In this document: one piece after another, positions 8,207 through 17,811 of the stretch
How positions within the stretch are numbered: the stretch's first letter is position 1
Layout: each line of letters starts with the position of its first letter
NCBI GenBank assembly: GCA_964446955.1
Contig: CAYUQJ010000004.1
Location: 124,001 to 188,000 of the forward strand
Direction: 5' to 3'
From: Leptolinea sp964446955
Lineage (GTDB): Bacteria > Chloroflexota > Anaerolineae > Anaerolineales > Anaerolineaceae
Length of the DNA: 64,000 nt
Translations under genes and position numbers: made by a program
Notes under the pieces: generated by a model
Database searches by the model: none
Seen by the model: only the letters and a program-made list of their open reading frames with translations
What the model was told of the DNA's origin: nothing

Positions 8207-9563
8207 TTTTTTCTACTTTTCGAAACGGCCGGGCAGGAACACCGACCACGACCTCTCCAGCCGGAATATCGTGAGTGACCACAGATCCCGCTCCTGTGCG
8301 GGCATTGTCACCAATATTCAGGGGAGCTACCAACATCGTGTCAGAACCAATAAACGCATTTTTCCCAATGACTGTTTTGTTCTTGTGTTCGCCATCAAAG
8401 TTACAGGTAATGGTCCCGGCACCGATATTTGTATTATCACCTATATCCGCATTGCCGATATAAGAAAAGTGACCCATTTTCACTCCCGGGCGAAGCGTGG
8501 TGTCTTTAACTTCGCCAAAATTCCCCATGTGAACGCCTTCCATCAGATGGGCACCCTTTCGCAGGTGTGCGAATGGCCCCATTGTCACATGGTCTTCGAC
8601 CACAGCCTGCTCAATGACAGAAATTCGTATGGTACAGCAACTTCCAATGGTTGAATCTTCAATAATGCAATTCGGACCAATGGTTGTCTCTTCACCGACA
8701 ATGGTAGATCCACGCAGTTGTGTGTTTGGCCCAATGACAGATTCGCGTCCGATCTTGACCGAGGGTTCAATGTATGTGGTTTCCGGGTCGGTAATGGTCA
8801 CACCAAATTCCATCCAATACCGGTTTATGCGCCGCCGCAATAAGGTCTCAGCTTCTGCCAGATGCACACGGGTATTGATCCCAATGGCTTCAGAGATATC
8901 GTCCAGAACAATCGCCTGAACTGTCTTTCCTTCTTCACGGGCAATGGCAACTACATCAGTAAGATAATATTCCCCTTTGGCTGAGACTTTTACCCGTTTG
9001 AGCGCACCCCATAACCATTTCGCGTCAAAACAATAAATACTCAGGTTTAATTCATGAATTTTCAATTGATCTGGAGTGCAGGCTGCTTCTTCAATGATCG
9101 CCTCAACAGAACCATCCGAGGCCCGAACGATACGCCCGAACCCGTGCGGGTCACTCGCGAACCCGGTCAACATGGTAACCGGGCCATGATTGTCTTTTTG
9201 GGCTTCCACGAGACTTTTTAATGTCTCAGGACGGATTAATGGCATATCAGCTGTGGTCACAACGAGTAAATCGGCTTCATTCCTCAAGAGTTGTTCAGTC
9301 GTCATCACCGCGTGGGCTGTTCCAAGCTGAGGCTGCTGAACAGCAAATCGGGCGGTATCCCCCACTGTTGCGCGGACATAATCTGCCCCATGTCCAATCA
9401 CAACAACAGGCAGATTGGCTGTCAGATCCACAACTGCATCAAGCGCATACCGGATGAGAGGACGCCCGGAAAGAGGGTGCAAAACCTTGGGCAGACTGGA
9501 CCGCATACGGGTTCCCTGCCCCGCCGCCAGAATGACCGCCGATATGACCGGAGATTTTTCCAT
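8199..9563 (-). CDS. glmU: Bifunctional UDP-GlcNAc pyrophosphorylase / GlcN-1-P acetyltransferase
   Basis: Makes UDP-N-acetylglucosamine for peptidoglycan and glycans in two steps. The N-terminal nucleotidyltransferase (residues about 1-230) shows LAAGQGTRMRS followed by the Lys of LPKVLHPL. The C-terminal half (about 250-454) is a left-handed beta-helix of hexapeptide repeats with the family's GNFGEVK and GAGTITCNFDG active-site segments. At 454 residues it is standard length. AGGTGA precedes the ATG by 6 nt. First gene of the minus-strand run glmU - CBS protein - cdd - recO, and directly downstream of tRNA-Gln. Confidence 0.96.
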   Translation of the reverse strand: MEKSPVISAVILAAGQGTRMRSSLPKVLHPLSGRPLIRYALDAVVDLTANLPVVVIGHGADYVRATVGDTARFAVQQPQLGTAHAVMTTEQLLRNEADLLVVTTADMPLIRPETLKSLVEAQKDNHGPVTMLTGFASDPHGFGRIVRASDGSVEAIIEEAACTPDQLKIHELNLSIYCFDAKWLWGALKRVKVSAKGEYYLTDVVAIAREEGKTVQAIVLDDISEAIGINTRVHLAEAETLLRRRINRYWMEFGVTITDPETTYIEPSVKIGRESVIGPNTQLRGSTIVGEETTIGPNCIIEDSTIGSCCTIRISVIEQAVVEDHVTMGPFAHLRKGAHLMEGVHMGNFGEVKDTTLRPGVKMGHFSYIGNADIGDNTNIGAGTITCNFDGEHKNKTVIGKNAFIGSDTMLVAPLNIGDNARTGAGSVVTHDIPAGEVVVGVPARPFRKVEKSD

Positions 9564-9628
9564 TTTTATTCACCTATTAAGACAAAAATGCCCCGCGGCA
9601 CCCGCGAAGCGCTGATCGAAAAACATAG

Positions 9629-9699
9629 CTGGGGCGCCTGGATTCGAACCAAGATCCACAGATCCAAAGTCTGGTGTGCTGCCATTGCACTACGCCCCA
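9629..9699 (-). tRNA. tRNA-Gln (anticodon TTG)
   Basis: Cloverleaf read on the minus strand: acceptor TGGGGCG/CGCCCCA, D arm GTGC/GCAC, anticodon loop CTTTGGA giving TTG, T arm with loop TTCGAAT and stem CTTGG/CCAGG. The discriminator is G and CCA is not encoded. The outermost anticodon-stem pair (C27 with U43) is a mismatch, which is tolerable. It sits alone between glmU and the regulator gene. Confidence 0.93.
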
Positions 9700-9783
9700 A
9701 TTCAGCCGGGTTACCCGGTAGGCAGGATTTTATCACAAGTTTGGAAAGCTCTGTTGATCCTCGGAAACTAATCTCTGATTGCA

Positions 9784-11073
9784 CTATTTTTCTTTTTTAT
9801 CCGCAGGGAGAAGACCCAGACTCGCGGCTTTATCAAAAGTGATCGTATCCGGCAGTATTGTTTCACCGCTATTCTCCGGCTCTGCATCCCAGAACGCATC
9901 GGCGTCCTTTCGATCAATCGATTTGCCCGGTAATTCCTGTGGCATTTTTAATTCATCTGTATTCATGCCTTCAAAAATTCCTTTTTTGGGTTCAATTCCA
10001 CTTTCTGCAATCGGCGGCTGGTCTGGATCAGGCAATTGGGAGAGCATATTCAGTATAAATTGCAGGCTTCCCTTCGATGTGTAAAGAGCTTTCGTAACAG
10101 CAGCAGCTTCCGCCGGTTGGATCCCGGAAGGGAATACAAGCCAGATCAAGAATCGGCTGACATAAGATACGAAAACCTCGAAGGTATGGGTGGAAAACGA
10201 TGCCAATCCCAGGGATAAGCCATCTTCCGGTGTTTTTTCAGTCTTTTTTAGCACATTTACCAAACCGGCACATCCGCTGATCAACGCGGCCGGTATTGGA
10301 TTCTTTTCGGCAGACCCGGCAGAGAAAAGTATGCGACCGGAGAGAGTTGAAATGGCTACACCATCTGCGTCACAATCTTTCATTAATCGGGTCAGACGCT
10401 GCTCCATATCCCGTATGATTGTTTCGTCATCCGGGGCGGTACCATCCGCTTTCTTTTCTGGTTTCGATTCAACCGGTTTCGATTCAGCCGGCTTTGATTC
10501 AACCGGCTTTGATTCTACAGGTTTCACCGGGGTTATCGGTTTGGCTTCAACCGGTGTGGATGTTGCGGCAGCAGCCTCAGCTTTTTTTCGGTCCGGTGAT
10601 TGTTCTTCCATCTCCGGCTTGAGTGTAAGCGGCATGGTTACTTTGCTTGATATTGACGGATTCTGCGCAGGTTTCGATTCAGGCTGAACCATGTCGCGGC
10701 TGAGATCAGACAGCAGGTTATCGATCTTCGTCAATAACAGCGGTATTTCCACCGGTTTCCGGTAAAACGCGTCAACACCCGCCGCGCGGGTACGATCATC
10801 CAACCCTGCCTCTGCCAGACCGGAAACGGCAATAATCTTAATTCGGGGGAAACGCGCCCGTATACGCCTGACCAGTTCCGTCCCCGATATACCGGGAAGG
10901 CGCAGATCGGTGATAACCAGATCAAATCTTGTTTTTAATGCTTCCAGCCACGCTTCTTCACCTGACAGGTAAACGGAAATTTGTAAGGGAATATCCAGCG
11001 TTGAAAGCGCGTCTTTTACAAGATTGGAAAATTCGGGTGCATCATCTACGATTAGGATACGCCTGGTCTGCAT
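9784..11073 (-). CDS. Receiver-domain protein with C-terminal roadblock-like domain
   Basis: The 429-residue protein starts with a CheY-type receiver (residues 1-125; acidic pair D10-D11, phospho-acceptor D56 in ITDLRLPG, Lys in FYRKP). A low-complexity linker (about 145-215) carries four or five tandem KPVESKP units. A second folded domain (about 215-345, DMEQRLTRLMKDCDADGVAISTLSGRILFSAG) resembles roadblock/LC7 modules, which often bind small GTPases such as MglA. No DNA-binding domain is present, so output is probably by protein contact. A TATAAT ends 6 nt before the ATG with no Shine-Dalgarno, suggesting a leaderless mRNA. Receiver assignment is firm; roadblock is by pattern only. Confidence 0.82.
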   Translation of the reverse strand: MQTRRILIVDDAPEFSNLVKDALSTLDIPLQISVYLSGEEAWLEALKTRFDLVITDLRLPGISGTELVRRIRARFPRIKIIAVSGLAEAGLDDRTRAAGVDAFYRKPVEIPLLLTKIDNLLSDLSRDMVQPESKPAQNPSISSKVTMPLTLKPEMEEQSPDRKKAEAAAATSTPVEAKPITPVKPVESKPVESKPAESKPVESKPEKKADGTAPDDETIIRDMEQRLTRLMKDCDADGVAISTLSGRILFSAGSAEKNPIPAALISGCAGLVNVLKKTEKTPEDGLSLGLASFSTHTFEVFVSYVSRFLIWLVFPSGIQPAEAAAVTKALYTSKGSLQFILNMLSQLPDPDQPPIAESGIEPKKGIFEGMNTDELKMPQELPGKSIDRKDADAFWDAEPENSGETILPDTITFDKAASLGLLPADKKEK

Positions 11074-11079
11074 ACGTTA

Positions 11080-11085
11080 ATTATA
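11080..11085 (-). promoter_or_regulatory. Consensus -10 hexamer placed for a leaderless transcript
   Basis: Perfect TATAAT on the minus strand, 6 nt upstream of the ATG of the receiver-roadblock gene; no -35 of note and no ribosome binding site. Confidence 0.5.
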
Positions 11086-11096
11086 TATGGAAGTTT

Positions 11097-12092
11097 TTAG
11101 TCCGGGTTAGTTTTCCAGCAGGCTGACCAGTGTCCGGGTTCTGCCTCTTTGAAGGCAGGTTCCTTCTCACGACAGATATCCATGGCAACAGGGCAGCGTG
11201 GATGGAAACGGCAGCCTGACGGCGGGTTCAACGGACTTGGAACATCACCTTTCAAAATGATACGCTCGCGTTTACCACGGGCGCCGGGAATCGGGATGGC
11301 AGAAAGCAAGGCCCGGGTATACGGGTGCAACGGGTTCTCGTAAAGCGCTTTTTGATCTGATAGTTCCACCATTTTTCCCAGATACATCACAGCAACCCGG
11401 TCTGAAATATGCTCGACAACGCTCAGGTTGTGAGCAATAAACAGGTATGTAAGTCCAAATTCTTGCTGAAGATCACGCAGTAAATTCAAAACTTGTGACT
11501 GAATGGAAACATCCAACGCGGAGACTGGCTCATCACAGACGATGAACTGCGGTCTCAATGCGAGCGCACGGGCAATACCAATACGCTGCCGCTGACCACC
11601 AGAGAATTCATGCGGGAAGCGGCGGGCATGATACTCTTCCAATCCTACACGCTTGAGCATATTAATGGTCGCGTCATATTGCTCTTTTGCCGATCCGATG
11701 TTGTGGATCTTCAACCCTTCCATGACGGAATCACCAATGGGAACACGTGGATCCAAAGATGCGTATGGATCCTGGAAGATGATCTGCATATTCCGGCGAA
11801 GTTCTTTCATCTCAGCCGGTTTCAAATTAAACACTTCTTTTCCATCAAAGATCATTCGGCCGGATGTCGGTTCCGTCAAACGCAGGATGGTGCGGCCAAT
11901 GGTTGTCTTGCCGCAGCCAGATTCACCCACCATGCCAAGGGTCTCACCCTTCTTTATGGTGAATGAAACATCATCCACAGCCTGTACATGCGCGATTGTG
12001 CGCTGCAAAACCCCACCCCTGACCGGGAAATGCTTCGTAAGATTTTCCACCCGGATAAGATCCGGTCGTTCGGCATATGACTGCTCTGCCAT
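11097..12092 (-). CDS. oppF: Oligopeptide/dipeptide ABC transporter ATPase (OppF/DppF type)
   Basis: Cytoplasmic ATPase of a peptide importer. Walker A is GESGCGKTT, the signature FSGGQRQRIGIARAL, Walker B FIVCDEPVSALD, and the C-terminal oligopeptide-transporter extension holds the CRFHPRCP cysteine cluster. The ATG at 12092 is chosen over an upstream TTG because GGAGAG sits 5 nt before it, giving 331 residues. It follows the oppD-like gene by 21 nt, so the two should form the heterodimer. Peptide versus dipeptide or nickel specificity cannot be settled from the ATPase. Confidence 0.9.
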   Translation of the reverse strand: MAEQSYAERPDLIRVENLTKHFPVRGGVLQRTIAHVQAVDDVSFTIKKGETLGMVGESGCGKTTIGRTILRLTEPTSGRMIFDGKEVFNLKPAEMKELRRNMQIIFQDPYASLDPRVPIGDSVMEGLKIHNIGSAKEQYDATINMLKRVGLEEYHARRFPHEFSGGQRQRIGIARALALRPQFIVCDEPVSALDVSIQSQVLNLLRDLQQEFGLTYLFIAHNLSVVEHISDRVAVMYLGKMVELSDQKALYENPLHPYTRALLSAIPIPGARGKRERIILKGDVPSPLNPPSGCRFHPRCPVAMDICREKEPAFKEAEPGHWSACWKTNPD

Positions 12093-12113
12093 GATTCTCT
12101 CCAATACTGTGTA

Positions 12114-13133
12114 CTATTTCAGGGAAATGGGGGCTTTATGGTCGCCTGAAGACTGGTATAACCAGCAGCGGACATGATGCCCCGGCTGAATCTCAACAAG
12201 AGGCGGATCCTGACGGGTGCAAATATCGAGATTATGTTCTTCCCGATACCGACAGCGCGGTGCAAAACGACAGCCCACCGGAAGATTAATTAAGTTAGGC
12301 ACATTACCAGGGATGACATCCAGGCGTTCCTGTTCTTTTCCCAGGACGGGAATTGACCCGATAAGACCCAGTGTGTACGGGTGATACGGCTTTTCGAAAA
12401 GCACATTTACTTCTGCTTGCTCCACGATCTGACCGGCGTACATAACAGCAACCCGGTCTGCCATATCCGAGATCACTCCGAGGTCATGGGTGATCAAGAC
12501 GATTGAAGCCCCGGTCTGTTCACGTAGTTTCAACATCAGGTCAAGTATCTGAGCCTGAATGGTTACATCAAGCGCAGTTGTCGGTTCATCGGCGATCAAC
12601 AGGCGTGGATTGAGAGCCAAACCCATGGCGATCATGACACGCTGTGCCTGTCCACCGGACATTTCATGTGGATAGGCGTGGGCTTTACTTTCTGGATCGG
12701 GAATACCGACCTCCCGAAGCAGATCAACCGACTTCGTCCAGGCTTCCTCTTTTGTCAGCTTTTGATGAATTTGAAGTACTTCCGCCACCTGGTCACCAGC
12801 GGTAAATACCGGATTTAAACTGGATTGTGGCTGCTGGAAGATCATCGACATGCGGTCACCGCGCATTTTGATCATCTCGGTTTCCGGCAGGGTCAAGAGG
12901 TTTTGCCCGTCAAAAATAATCTCCCCGGAGACTATCTTTCCAGGAATTCCCACCAGACGCATAATGGATAAAGATGTTACGCTTTTGCCACATCCCGATT
13001 CCCCCACCAGGCCAAGAATTTCCCCCGGATAGACCTCAAAATCCACTCCATCGACCGCTTTTACAACACCGTCTTCGGTATAGAAATAGGTACGAAGGTC
13101 TTTGACCTGTAAGAGAGGGTCCTTTTTTTCCAT
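12114..13133 (-). CDS. oppD: Oligopeptide/dipeptide ABC transporter ATPase (OppD/DppD type)
   Basis: Partner ATPase to the downstream OppF-like protein. Walker A is GESGCGKSV, signature MSGGQAQRVMIAMGLAL, Walker B LLIADEPTTALD, and the C-terminal extension carries CRFAPRCRYREEHNLDIC. The start is the ATG at 13133 (339 residues) with AAGG upstream; the frame continues 7 codons further to an unsupported TTG. It begins 8 nt after the stop of the binding-protein gene. No permease gene (OppB/OppC) occurs between or beside these genes. Confidence 0.9.
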   Translation of the reverse strand: MEKKDPLLQVKDLRTYFYTEDGVVKAVDGVDFEVYPGEILGLVGESGCGKSVTSLSIMRLVGIPGKIVSGEIIFDGQNLLTLPETEMIKMRGDRMSMIFQQPQSSLNPVFTAGDQVAEVLQIHQKLTKEEAWTKSVDLLREVGIPDPESKAHAYPHEMSGGQAQRVMIAMGLALNPRLLIADEPTTALDVTIQAQILDLMLKLREQTGASIVLITHDLGVISDMADRVAVMYAGQIVEQAEVNVLFEKPYHPYTLGLIGSIPVLGKEQERLDVIPGNVPNLINLPVGCRFAPRCRYREEHNLDICTRQDPPLVEIQPGHHVRCWLYQSSGDHKAPISLK

Positions 13134-13141
13134 GTTTTTCC

Positions 13142-15118
13142 TTACCCGGGACAAGTCTGCCCGAAATCAAATTGTTCTATGCCAAACAAGGCAGACCGCG
13201 AAGAAACATCCATTTCCAACCCGCAAAAATCAGGCCGGACAGCGGATACTTTCAGGTGAAAGTATAACGGAATTGCAGGTAATTCGTCAGCAAATATTTT
13301 TTGCACATTGGCAGCCGCCGTCAAATCCGCTGCCGCGTCAAAACCGGTGCTCTGGGCTAAACGACAGGCATCATCGAAAGCCGGGTTGGAATAACCGCCA
13401 AGGTTTATCCCGATCCACTGGTTATCGGCTGCCGGTATTTGTGATGTGGTGAACAGGTCACAGGGTATGCGCTGCCCAGCCTGCCAGGCGATCTGTGCCA
13501 TATCAAACTTGCGTCCAAATAACTGCCCATCAGGCGCCGGCGCATACATTTCCTGCGGGGTAACCGTTGTTACATTGATTTGAATTCCACAGGTTGACGC
13601 GGTATCAGCCAGGACTTTCACAACCTCCTGCCGGAGATACGCATCAGTCACAAGATAGTTAACACTTAGTGGAGTACCATCCGGTACACCGGGAACAGCG
13701 TATGCCACTCTCGGCGTCTGGGGATTTGAATCATCATCCTTCCAGCCAACCTCATCCAGCAGGCTGGAACCCGCTTCGGGATCATAACCATAGTGAGCCA
13801 ATCCACTTGCTACCTGCGGGTGGTCTGCTGTGAGAAATCCATCCGGGATGGCAGATTGCTGTAACAATTGTTTGTTGACCGCCTTGTCCCTGTCCATGCA
13901 ATAGGCAAAAGCTCTCCTTGTACGCACATCGCCGAAGAAATTCGGGCGGTCACCGGTTACGGGAGATATGCCATCAAAATATGACGGGCGGTATATATTG
14001 AAAACGATCTGTTCCCATTCAGGACCCTGTCCAACCAGTGGATTGATCTCACCGGCTTTGCCGGCATCCAGCGTCTGTTCAAGCATCGATTCAAGACCGG
14101 CCGACGGGTCAACTACATCGCATTGACCGCTCTGGATCGCAGCCAGGTTATTATCAGCCTGTGTTCCCAGGAATTTATACGTAACACTCGCGAATTTAGG
14201 CAAACCCTCCGAAGACCGGAAATACTTCGCATTCTTTGTGAGTGTGATGTGATCACCTTTGACCCATTCCGAAACCACATAAGGACCCCAGCCAAGAGGC
14301 TTTTCGGTGACCTCTGGAACTGTCAGAAGTTCTGCCGGGGAATACTGTTCCCAGACATGTTCAGGAAGGGGAAGGAAGAAACTTTCCCTGTAAAGGGTAT
14401 CAAAGTACCCCGGAATGCCTGTCCATTGAACCATTCGGTCGTCCAAAGCAGTATAGGAAAATGTTCGGTCAACGAGATAACGGTTTACAGGTGTAGCCGG
14501 ATCCGCCGCGACCTGGTAAGAGTAAACAGAATCCTCGGCCGTCAACGGTTCCCCATCAGACCAAACGAGATCCGGTTTTAACTGGAATTTCGCGGTCAGA
14601 CGGTCCATTTTTATTTCTGTCATACCGTCCCACACAACCGCACAATCAGGCGATTTGCATCCAGATGGAAAGACTTTATCATCCTTCCGGAGCGCCTTGA
14701 CCTCGCCGGAAGCTGTGACAACAAGATCGCCATCAGCCACCGCAACCGCTTCAAGCGAAGCATCACCATCCGCGACAGAGGGAAGTTTTTCCAGTATGAC
14801 CGGAGATGCTGTGTAATCGATCCGGTCGATGGGACCATCGTATATCGCCTCGAGCACACTCCATACAGAGCCGGTCGGGCTGGCATACGGATAAAGCGAC
14901 GCGGGTTCCTGCGCCAGACAAACCGTCAGGGTCTTTTCAGGTTCCTCAGTAGGCGTGACTGTCGCCATAGGCGGTAGTGTCGGGATTGGGCCGGGTGTGT
15001 AGGTTGCCGGCATTGTCACCGGGGCCGCCGCGGGTTGGCAGGCAGAAAGTAATACCGTTAGAGGAACAATAATTTGTAAAGCATGTTTGTTTATTACGTG
15101 CATTTTTGGGTTTTTCAT
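13142..15118 (-). CDS. Extracellular solute-binding lipoprotein, family 5 (peptide type)
   Basis: Captures peptides or similar solutes outside the membrane and delivers them to an ABC importer. The signal peptide ends in the lipobox LLSAC, followed by a Pro/Thr linker and a long SBP_bac_5 domain (LTVCLAQEPASLYPY; FQLKPDLVWSDGEPLTAEDSVYSYQ; RAFAYCMDRDKAVNK). The ATG at 15118 (658 residues) is preferred because the signal peptide begins there; the frame runs 41 codons upstream without secretory character. The Shine-Dalgarno is weak. Slightly longer than the usual 520-600 residues, mainly through the linker and an Ala/Asp-rich insertion around 120-170. Confidence 0.88.
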   Translation of the reverse strand: MKNPKMHVINKHALQIIVPLTVLLSACQPAAAPVTMPATYTPGPIPTLPPMATVTPTEEPEKTLTVCLAQEPASLYPYASPTGSVWSVLEAIYDGPIDRIDYTASPVILEKLPSVADGDASLEAVAVADGDLVVTASGEVKALRKDDKVFPSGCKSPDCAVVWDGMTEIKMDRLTAKFQLKPDLVWSDGEPLTAEDSVYSYQVAADPATPVNRYLVDRTFSYTALDDRMVQWTGIPGYFDTLYRESFFLPLPEHVWEQYSPAELLTVPEVTEKPLGWGPYVVSEWVKGDHITLTKNAKYFRSSEGLPKFASVTYKFLGTQADNNLAAIQSGQCDVVDPSAGLESMLEQTLDAGKAGEINPLVGQGPEWEQIVFNIYRPSYFDGISPVTGDRPNFFGDVRTRRAFAYCMDRDKAVNKQLLQQSAIPDGFLTADHPQVASGLAHYGYDPEAGSSLLDEVGWKDDDSNPQTPRVAYAVPGVPDGTPLSVNYLVTDAYLRQEVVKVLADTASTCGIQINVTTVTPQEMYAPAPDGQLFGRKFDMAQIAWQAGQRIPCDLFTTSQIPAADNQWIGINLGGYSNPAFDDACRLAQSTGFDAAADLTAAANVQKIFADELPAIPLYFHLKVSAVRPDFCGLEMDVSSRSALFGIEQFDFGQTCPG

Positions 15119-15185
15119 ACTTGCTGGTTTTCGATAGGAAAGCGGCTGCAGACTGGCTGCAACCGCCCAAGCCTTCGTACCGCGT

Positions 15186-15191
15186 ATTATA
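15186..15191 (-). promoter_or_regulatory. Putative -10 of the ABC operon
   Basis: TATAAT on the minus strand in the 119-nt gap between ftsK and the binding-protein gene, 67 nt before that gene's ATG; -35 weak. Confidence 0.4.
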
Positions 15192-15237
15192 CGTCCTTTT
15201 TTAACGATTCCGTAGCGAACCGGTAAATTTCCGGTGA

Positions 15238-17664
15238 TCAATCCTTCTCTTCATCCACGGGAGGAGCACCTTCGCCGTAATCCAGAATCTCGCGCACCTG
15301 GCTTCCGGGCTGCGAAGTCCCAATGATCCCGTTCTCTTCCATGGTGTCAATCAGACGGGCTGCCCGTCCATAACCGATACGCATCCGACGCTGAAGCATG
15401 GAGATCGATGCCCGCCCAAGTGTTCGAACCAGGCCAACCGCTTCGTCATACATTGGATCACTGGATGAAGACTTCTCGTCTCCCCATAGATCAGGCTGCC
15501 GCAGCGGGGTTGTCGGCAGGGTCGGCATGGGCACCGACAGTGAGGGGGTGGAATGACCACCTTCGACCACATCTGCCGCGGTCATTTTCCAATGATCCAC
15601 CAGCCGGCTGATCTCGGCATCCGCCGTGTACACACCCTGCAGACGCACGGGAGCCGGAGCATCCGGCGCGAGGAAAAGCATATCACCGCGTCCCAGCAGG
15701 CGTTCAGCGCCCGGCTGATCCAAAATGACCCGACTATCCGTGTTGGACGTGACGGTAAAAGCGATCCTGGCCGGGAAATTAGCCTTGATGAGACCAGTCA
15801 CCACATTGACGGATGGCCGCTGGGTAGCCAGAATAAGATGAATACCGGTGGCGCGGGCCAGCTGTGCCAGCCGGGTAATGGATTTTTCTGTTTCTTCGCC
15901 AGCGATCATCATCAAATCCGCCAGTTCGTCCACCATTACTACGATGTAAGGCAGCCTGTCGGTGTTGGCATTGTTGTATTCAGCAATATTACGGACCCGG
16001 CTCTTGGAGAATCGTTCGTACCGGCTCTCCATTTCCCGGATCATCCATTGCAGCACAGCCGGAACCTTGGCGGCGTCGGTGATGACCGGCGCCAGCAGGT
16101 GGGGAAGATGGTTGTAACCGGTCATTTCAACGCGTTTGGGGTCCACCAGCACGAGGCGTAATGTTTCAGGGGTGTTATTCAACAATAAGCAGGTGAGAAT
16201 GGAATTCTCACAGACTGACTTACCGGAACCGGTGGTGCCCGCGATCAACAGGTGCGGCATGGCCGCCAGATCGGCTACCATTGGCTTGCCGGACACATCC
16301 TTGCCCAGCGCGATCTTCAACGGGCTGCGTATCTTCTTGAACGCGTCACTATCCACCAATTCGTGCAAGGCAACCTTACTGGTCTCATCATTGGGAACTT
16401 CAATGCCCACAAATCCACGTCCGGGGACGGGAGCCTGAATACGAATGCGTTGAGCAGACAGCGCCAGGGCCAGATCATCCGCCAGGCTGACGATCTTTGA
16501 AACCCGGACGCGCGTGCGCCCGGAACGAGTTTCAAGAAAATCGGGTTCCACCCCATATTGCGTGACCGTGGGACCGCGTTGAATATCCACCACGTGCACC
16601 GGCGCGCTGAACAACTTCAGAGTCTCTTCAATCTTATTGGCACGGTCTGAATCGATATGCCCCTGGATAAAAACCGGTTCCGCCGGATCGAGAATATCAT
16701 CCACACGGGGTAATATCCACGGAGATTTTTGCGTATTAACCGCAGGCATTGCCTGGGAAAGGGATTTTTCATCACTTGTATCCGCTTGTTTAACCGGCAA
16801 TGTGACTGCTTTTCGTACAGCCGGCCGCCGGTTTGGCATATCATTAAGCGGATGAAACCCCGCTGGCAGCGGCGCGGAAGGCGAGTGTGTTTGCGTCTCG
16901 CGGGATTGCGGTTGATAACCGCCCGATTCCATCACGGCAGAAATGGGGGATGATTCTATCGTCGCGCGGACCTGCCGGCGGAAATTGTTGATGGCGTCTT
17001 TGAACAACGGCGGGGGAATCTGCAAGGTCAACGATCCAGCCACAAACAACCAGACCATCAGAATAAGCAGAGCACCCGGCAGGCCCAATCCACCGATCAG
17101 CAGGCGTTCAAAAAATGCCCCCAGGTATCCACCACCCTGACCTTCAAATGCCATTTCCCAACCGCCTCCGGCCAGAATATGCAGCCAGGACAGGAAGTTA
17201 AGATACAAAAGGACTATTCCGGCCGCCCGGCTGCCGGTCAAAGGCGGAAGAGACTCCAGGCTGCGGAAAACAAGCCAAAAACCGGCTGAAAGAAGGCCAA
17301 AAGGCAGCACATACATACCCCAACCGGTGGAACGGCTGATCACAACAACCCAGCGGGCGGAAACCACCGCCTCCTGCTCGGTGAGCAAACTGAGAAGCGT
17401 CAACAGGCCGATAATGATACAGCCGGCACCAATTACATCCAACTGCCGTTCGGGTGACAGATCACCCCACCGGGGTATCTTCGCCAGCCAGGTTTTAATG
17501 CTCTTCCACAACCGGCCAGTCTTCGCACTATTTACAGCTCGGACCGATGGTTGAGACTGGCGGACTGAACCCTTCTTCGCGAATACACCTGTCTTTTTGG
17601 TGGCCCGCCCGGGATTAACCGGACTGGCCACGTTCTTTACAACCCGGGTTACAGGTTTAACCAT
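15238..17664 (-). CDS. ftsK: FtsK/SpoIIIE DNA translocase
   Basis: Membrane-anchored hexameric motor that pumps DNA and resolves chromosome dimers at division. Four hydrophobic segments lie near residues 78-94, 116-133, 148-165 and 193-212. A variable linker follows, then the alpha/beta motor with Walker A GTTGSGKS (476-483) and Walker B IVVMVDELADLM. The C-terminus (about 735-800) is the gamma winged helix (SISMLQRRMRIGYGRAARLIDTMEENGIIG) that reads polar KOPS sites. GGGAG lies before the ATG. At 808 residues it is SpoIIIE-sized. Stand-alone on the minus strand. Confidence 0.95.
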   Translation of the reverse strand: MVKPVTRVVKNVASPVNPGRATKKTGVFAKKGSVRQSQPSVRAVNSAKTGRLWKSIKTWLAKIPRWGDLSPERQLDVIGAGCIIIGLLTLLSLLTEQEAVVSARWVVVISRSTGWGMYVLPFGLLSAGFWLVFRSLESLPPLTGSRAAGIVLLYLNFLSWLHILAGGGWEMAFEGQGGGYLGAFFERLLIGGLGLPGALLILMVWLFVAGSLTLQIPPPLFKDAINNFRRQVRATIESSPISAVMESGGYQPQSRETQTHSPSAPLPAGFHPLNDMPNRRPAVRKAVTLPVKQADTSDEKSLSQAMPAVNTQKSPWILPRVDDILDPAEPVFIQGHIDSDRANKIEETLKLFSAPVHVVDIQRGPTVTQYGVEPDFLETRSGRTRVRVSKIVSLADDLALALSAQRIRIQAPVPGRGFVGIEVPNDETSKVALHELVDSDAFKKIRSPLKIALGKDVSGKPMVADLAAMPHLLIAGTTGSGKSVCENSILTCLLLNNTPETLRLVLVDPKRVEMTGYNHLPHLLAPVITDAAKVPAVLQWMIREMESRYERFSKSRVRNIAEYNNANTDRLPYIVVMVDELADLMMIAGEETEKSITRLAQLARATGIHLILATQRPSVNVVTGLIKANFPARIAFTVTSNTDSRVILDQPGAERLLGRGDMLFLAPDAPAPVRLQGVYTADAEISRLVDHWKMTAADVVEGGHSTPSLSVPMPTLPTTPLRQPDLWGDEKSSSSDPMYDEAVGLVRTLGRASISMLQRRMRIGYGRAARLIDTMEENGIIGTSQPGSQVREILDYGEGAPPVDEEKD

Positions 17665-17750
17665 AAATCGGCTCCCTGATGAAGAATAACAATAGTTTGG
17701 TCATAATCTTTTCGATGCAAGAGACTTGCCATCCTATAAACAGAATAGAC

Positions 17751-17790
17751 TTTAAAAACCGGTATCGGTCAGTCGCCCCGATACCGGTTT
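17751..17790 (-). terminator. Intrinsic terminator of the lipoprotein gene at 17812
   Basis: A 13-bp stem (17756-17768 with 17778-17790, core ACCGGTATCGG) has a 9-nt loop; on the minus strand it runs into TTTTTAAAG. Confidence 0.8.
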
Positions 17791-17811
17791 AAATCCATTG
17801 AAAAGCACGGA

